Made by a program: the position numbers and the translations under genes. Shown here piece after piece: positions 7,664-9,743 of a stretch of DNA of 9,743 bases (the stretch's first letter is position 1; the number at the start of each line of letters is the position of its first letter). The DNA lies in contig DNGI01000075.1 in assembly GCA_003486645.1 (NCBI GenBank), positions 1 through 9,743 on the forward strand, read 5' to 3'. Below the pieces are notes generated by a model. It was given only the letters and a program-made list of their open reading frames with translations, made no database searches and was not told the origin of the DNA. Source of the stretch: Cyanobacteria bacterium UBA11370. GTDB taxonomy: Bacteria; Cyanobacteriota; Cyanobacteriia; Cyanobacteriales; Coleofasciculaceae.

Positions 7664-8278
7664 ATGCGAATCGTAAATCGTCCTTCTCAATCAGAAACGG
7701 AGACAAAACACCGCATCCTACAAGCGGCGCAACATTTGTTTGCCTGTCGGGGGTATAACGGTACAACAACCCGCGACTTAGCTGCGGAAGCTGGAGTTGC
7801 CGAAGGGACAATATTTCGCCATTTTGAGAATAAAAAGGCAATTTTAGTGGAGTTAGCAACCCAAGGTTGGGTAGACATTCTGACGGATTTGCTAACAGAA
7901 CTGAGTGAAATGGGAAGCTATAAAGCGGTAGCGCAGGTAATGCGGCGGCGGATGATGCGGATACATGAGAATGCCGATATGATGAAAGTCTGCTTTATGG
8001 AAGCCCAATTTCACCCAGAGTTACGCGATCGCATTCAGTCAGAAGTGATTGCCAAAATGACGGATGTCGCAGAAGCGTTCTTTGAAACGGCAATGGCACA
8101 GGGAATTTATCGCCGTATGAACCCTAAAATTGTTGCTCAGGTATTTTTAGGAATGTTTGCAGTAGCAGGTTTTAGTCACGATACCATTATGGAACCCGGA
8201 GCGTCTCTGAAGGAAATGCAAGAAATGGCAGAAGGACTGGCTGATATTTTCCTGAATGGAGTACTCGTGAAAAATTAG
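7664..8278 (+). CDS. TetR/AcrR family transcriptional regulator
   Basis: This is a 204-aa regulator. Residues about 14-60 form the TetR DNA-binding domain: TKHRILQAAQHLFACRG as helix 1, and TTTRDLAAEAGVAEGTIFRHF as the helix-turn-helix, followed by ENKKAILVEL. The rest is the helical ligand-binding and dimer domain, including AVAQVMRRRMMRIHENAD, MEAQFHPELRDRIQSEV and EMAEGLADIFLNGVLVK. TetR proteins usually repress nearby genes until a small ligand binds; no ligand or target can be read from the sequence. A TTG at 7628 would add 12 residues, but the ATG at 7664 gives a normal short N-terminus and is preferred. Neither start has a clear Shine-Dalgarno. It is separated from the CNNM/CBS gene by a heptamer repeat, so it probably has its own promoter. 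Confidence 0.88.
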   Translation: MRIVNRPSQSETETKHRILQAAQHLFACRGYNGTTTRDLAAEAGVAEGTIFRHFENKKAILVELATQGWVDILTDLLTELSEMGSYKAVAQVMRRRMMRIHENADMMKVCFMEAQFHPELRDRIQSEVIAKMTDVAEAFFETAMAQGIYRRMNPKIVAQVFLGMFAVAGFSHDTIMEPGASLKEMQEMAEGLADIFLNGVLVKN

Positions 8279-8349
8279 CGCAGTTTTGAAGAACAATCTA
8301 CAAAGAAGGCTAATTTCTAATGGCTAATTGAAGAGAGAAGGACGAAAAA

Positions 8350-8465
8350 ATGAGCAAATGGCAATGCTCAAGGGGTACAACAAACCTGGCGCTATTAAGT
8401 ATAAACGTAAGGATGAATTAGATACCAGGGACACCAAGCGCTCACAACCAACCTATCACCTCTAA
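8350..8465 (+). other. Two overlapping tiny reading frames, uncertain
   Basis: The 221-nt gap 8279-8499 has no clear gene. An ATG at 8350 has a good Shine-Dalgarno (AGAAGGA, 8336-8342, 7-nt spacing) but encodes only 23 residues (MSKWQCSRGTTN..., stop 8419-8421). An ATG at 8358 in another frame encodes 35 Lys-rich residues (MAMLKGYNKPGAIKYKRKDE..., stop 8463-8465). This could be a leader peptide, a frameshifted remnant, or chance. I recognise neither product. Confidence 0.2.
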
Positions 8466-8485
8466 CCATGCTGTAACTGAAAAGT

Positions 8486-8489
8486 GGAG
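8486..8489 (+). promoter_or_regulatory. Ribosome binding site of the 42-aa gene
   Basis: GGAG, within AGTGGAGA, lies 10 nt before the ATG at 8500. It is the main support that this short frame is translated, since the frame is otherwise too short to judge. Confidence 0.5.
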
Positions 8490-8499
8490 ATGTCAAGCG

Positions 8500-8628
8500 A
8501 TGGAGGAAAAATACGGTTGGACACTGATAGAAATTAAGCCAAACGGCAGTAAAGATCTCCCCTACGACTGTATTTTTGAAGGGGAAACTTACTTTCCTAA
8601 TTACATGGAGAACAGCGACGATGACTAA
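8500..8628 (+). CDS. Small acidic hypothetical protein (42 aa)
   Basis: The ATG at 8500 has GGAG 10 nt upstream and opens 42 codons, starting MEEKYGWTLIEIKPNGS and ending in an acidic MENSDDD, with TAA at 8626-8628. The stop overlaps the ATG of the next gene by 8 nt, a typical arrangement for translational coupling. I do not recognise the family. It is small, acidic, has one cysteine and no membrane segment. Gene-pair logic (small first gene overlapping a larger one) is compatible with a toxin-antitoxin or partner-protein arrangement, but no motif supports this. It could also be a short unannotated leader. Confidence 0.5.
   Translation: MEEKYGWTLIEIKPNGSKDLPYDCIFEGETYFPNYMENSDDD
8607..8610 (+). 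promoter_or_regulatory. Ribosome binding site of the 146-aa gene
   Basis: GGAG lies 10 nt before the ATG at 8621, the same spacing as in the preceding small gene. It favours 8621 over an in-frame non-ATG start at 8576, which would lie inside the 42-aa gene. Confidence 0.55.
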
Positions 8629-9061
8629 ACAGAGAAAATACATTATCTTTCGCGCCGACTGGCGGGAAACCTATGGTGTTGATGAGCGGAAACTCTCTCA
8701 TACTGGAGGACTCACAGACATCTTAGCAGAATACTTTGATTCCTCTGGCAAACCTTACCCAGAACCAGGTTACAGACCGATTCAATTTGTTAGAGTTGAA
8801 GAGTCTATAGATCCGTGTTTTCCTGACAGCTACACCCACAGCAGAGTCGGTGATTGGAAAGTAGTCCGGGTTGAAGAATACGAGTCAAAAACCTCTGGTG
8901 CAGATTTTAATACCATTGTCGTTTGTTATTGCCAATACGATCCAATTGAAACTTCCCTATATCCAATACAGCGCACTCCCGTAACGATTGAGTCTTTTGG
9001 TGGAGATAAGGAGGCATATCAAAACTGGCTCAACTCTCAAAAAGCAGGGGCTGCATTATGA
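8621..9061 (+). CDS. Hypothetical protein (146 aa), overlapped by the 42-aa gene
   Basis: I do not recognise a named family. The 146 residues from the ATG at 8621 begin MTKQRKYIIFRADWRE and look like a compact soluble protein of alternating strands: KYIIFRADW, YRPIQFVRVEES, GDWKVVRVEEYES, FNTIVVCYCQYDP and TPVTIESFGGD, ending in a short helix (EAYQNWLNSQ). No signal peptide or membrane helix is visible. It has three cysteines (66, 102, 104), the last two as CYC in a hydrophobic strand. It shares an 8-nt overlap with the 42-aa gene and has its own Shine-Dalgarno, so the two are probably co-translated. It ends with TGA at 9059-9061 and faces the DUF4332 gene. Confidence 0.72.
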   Translation: MTKQRKYIIFRADWRETYGVDERKLSHTGGLTDILAEYFDSSGKPYPEPGYRPIQFVRVEESIDPCFPDSYTHSRVGDWKVVRVEEYESKTSGADFNTIVVCYCQYDPIETSLYPIQRTPVTIESFGGDKEAYQNWLNSQKAGAAL

Positions 9062-9108
9062 TGAGAATTTAGCAATCAGAACTCAGAATAATACAAGAAT
9101 CTGGCTAT

Positions 9109-9139
9109 TAGCTGAACTTTACTAAAGTTAACTCAGCTA
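9109..9139. terminator. Hairpin in the convergent gap, possible terminator
   Basis: TAGCTGA (9109-9115) pairs with TCAGCTA (9133-9139), and the inner arms ACTTTA (9116-9121) and TAAAGT (9123-9128) extend the stem, leaving a four-base bulge. It sits between the convergent 146-aa gene and the DUF4332 gene, where a bidirectional terminator is expected. No T-run follows on either strand, so the call is tentative. Confidence 0.4.
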
Positions 9140-9178
9140 CTTCAAGTTCCTACATTATGCTCAGATGCGATCGCCTTT

Positions 9179-9628
9179 TTAAAATTGCTGAACAACTAAC
9201 TCTTGTGCTTGTTTAATCCATGCCGTAATTTGATCGACATGAGGACATAAATCTCGACGTTGCATTGTGGCAACGTGAAATCGTAAAATTTGTTGGTGCA
9301 ATCGATGAGGAGGAGTTTGAGCCAGTTGATTTACTGAAGATATACCCGCGTGTAATAATAACCCACAATACTGACAACCAATACCCGGTATGCGAGCTAA
9401 ATCGGCTAGTGCTACCCATTTGTTAACATATTGAAGCTTGATTTGGAGTTGATTGGCTAGTAGTTGTTTGGATTGGAGATTATTAGCAATTTTAATTAAT
9501 TTTCCAGTTGTGGTAATGCCCCGTTCTCTTAATTTAGAAGAATCGTGTTCACTGAGTCCAGGAAGTTCCTCGATCAACCAATCGCTGGGTTGGATAGTAC
9601 TGTTAGAAGTTTTAGATTTGGAAGACAT
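9179..9628 (-). CDS. DUF4332 domain protein (helix-hairpin-helix-like)
   Basis: This is a 149-aa protein on the - strand. It has two helix-hairpin-helix-like units: residues about 21-45 (ELPGLSEHDSSKLRERGI) and about 77-105 (LARIPGIGCQYCGLLLHAGI, then SSVNQLAQ). The pattern 'I-x-G-I-G...L...GI.s..qLA' is what I know from DUF4332 proteins, common in cyanobacteria. They are related to DNA-binding HhH folds, but their role is not established. A longer open frame runs upstream to 9742, but that part is encoded by heptamer repeats and G-rich sequence, so the ATG at 9628 is taken as the start. Without that extension the length fits a single-domain protein. Two cysteines form a CxxC (85, 88) in the second unit. 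Confidence 0.75.
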   Translation of the reverse strand: MSSKSKTSNSTIQPSDWLIEELPGLSEHDSSKLRERGITTTGKLIKIANNLQSKQLLANQLQIKLQYVNKWVALADLARIPGIGCQYCGLLLHAGISSVNQLAQTPPHRLHQQILRFHVATMQRRDLCPHVDQITAWIKQAQELVVQQF

Positions 9629-9636
9629 GGGTAATA

Positions 9637-9667
9637 GGATTTTGGATTTTGGATTTTGGATTTTGGA
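9637..9667. repeat. GGATTTT heptamer repeat (STRR type)
   Basis: Four perfect tandem copies of GGATTTT (9637-9664) plus a partial GGA. The block ends 9 bp before the ATG of the DUF4332 gene, on its upstream side. Read through in frame it would give a KIQNPKSKI-like N-terminal extension. The rest of 9668-9743 is an upstream region ending in a C/T-rich stretch (G-rich on the - strand). Confidence 0.85.
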
Positions 9668-9743
9668 AATTCTATAAACTGATTGTTTCATAGCAAGGTT
9701 TGTCCAAAAAATAACATTCCCCCCATCTCCCCCTCCCCCCATC

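Noticed and set aside
8395..8643. 82-residue open frame on the - strand
   Set aside because: It lies opposite the 42-aa gene and the start of the 146-aa gene, both of which have good ribosome binding sites; its hydrophobic composition looks like an antisense artefact.
9629..9742. N-terminal extension of the DUF4332 protein up to the window edge
   Set aside because: The extension is encoded by GGATTTT repeats and G-rich sequence, not conserved-looking protein; the ATG at 9628 gives a complete domain.
1..9743. Transposase, integrase, tRNA or rRNA gene
   Set aside because: No such protein motif or RNA fold was recognised on either strand; the cobN/mfd break has no insertion-sequence ends.

Overview
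The window looks like the chromosome of a cyanobacterium, probably a filamentous, repeat-rich one. Three things support this: twelve copies of the HIP1 octamer GCGATCGC, several blocks of short tandem heptanucleotide repeats, and proteins that match cyanobacterial family members as I remember them (HTTM-DCC fusions, CNNM/CBS, a TetR regulator, DUF4332, Mfd and CobN pieces). No search could be run, so family names rest on motifs and recalled consensus.

Left part (1-3904, + strand): the last 39 codons of a PEP-CTERM exported protein end at 120 and are followed by a clear intrinsic terminator. Next come two tandem, nearly equal-length paralogues (605 and 606 aa) of a membrane protein. Each has an N-terminal HTTM (vitamin K gamma-carboxylase-like) membrane domain, a DCC thiol-oxidoreductase-like (DUF393) middle and a conserved C-terminal domain. 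The downstream copy has an intact DxDCxxC motif. In the upstream copy both cysteines are serines at exactly the same residue numbers (319 and 322).

Middle part (3905-6066, - strand): a 5' piece of mfd (transcription-repair coupling factor, about 110 recognisable residues) is joined through a block of heptamer repeats to a 3' piece of cobN (cobaltochelatase large subunit, about 460 residues). Neither gene is complete and they lie in different frames. This is either a repeat-mediated rearrangement or an assembly join in a repeat.

Right part (6188-9743): a CNNM/HlyC-CorC family membrane protein with a CBS pair, divergent from mfd; a TetR-family regulator; a pair of small overlapping unknown genes (42 and 146 aa), each with a good ribosome binding site; and, convergent to them, a DUF4332 helix-hairpin-helix-like protein whose upstream region carries another heptamer repeat.

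The genes do not form one obvious pathway. The strongest candidates for something new are the HTTM-DCC pair with one redox-dead copy beside a PEP-CTERM gene, the mfd/cobN hybrid, and the small overlapping gene pair.
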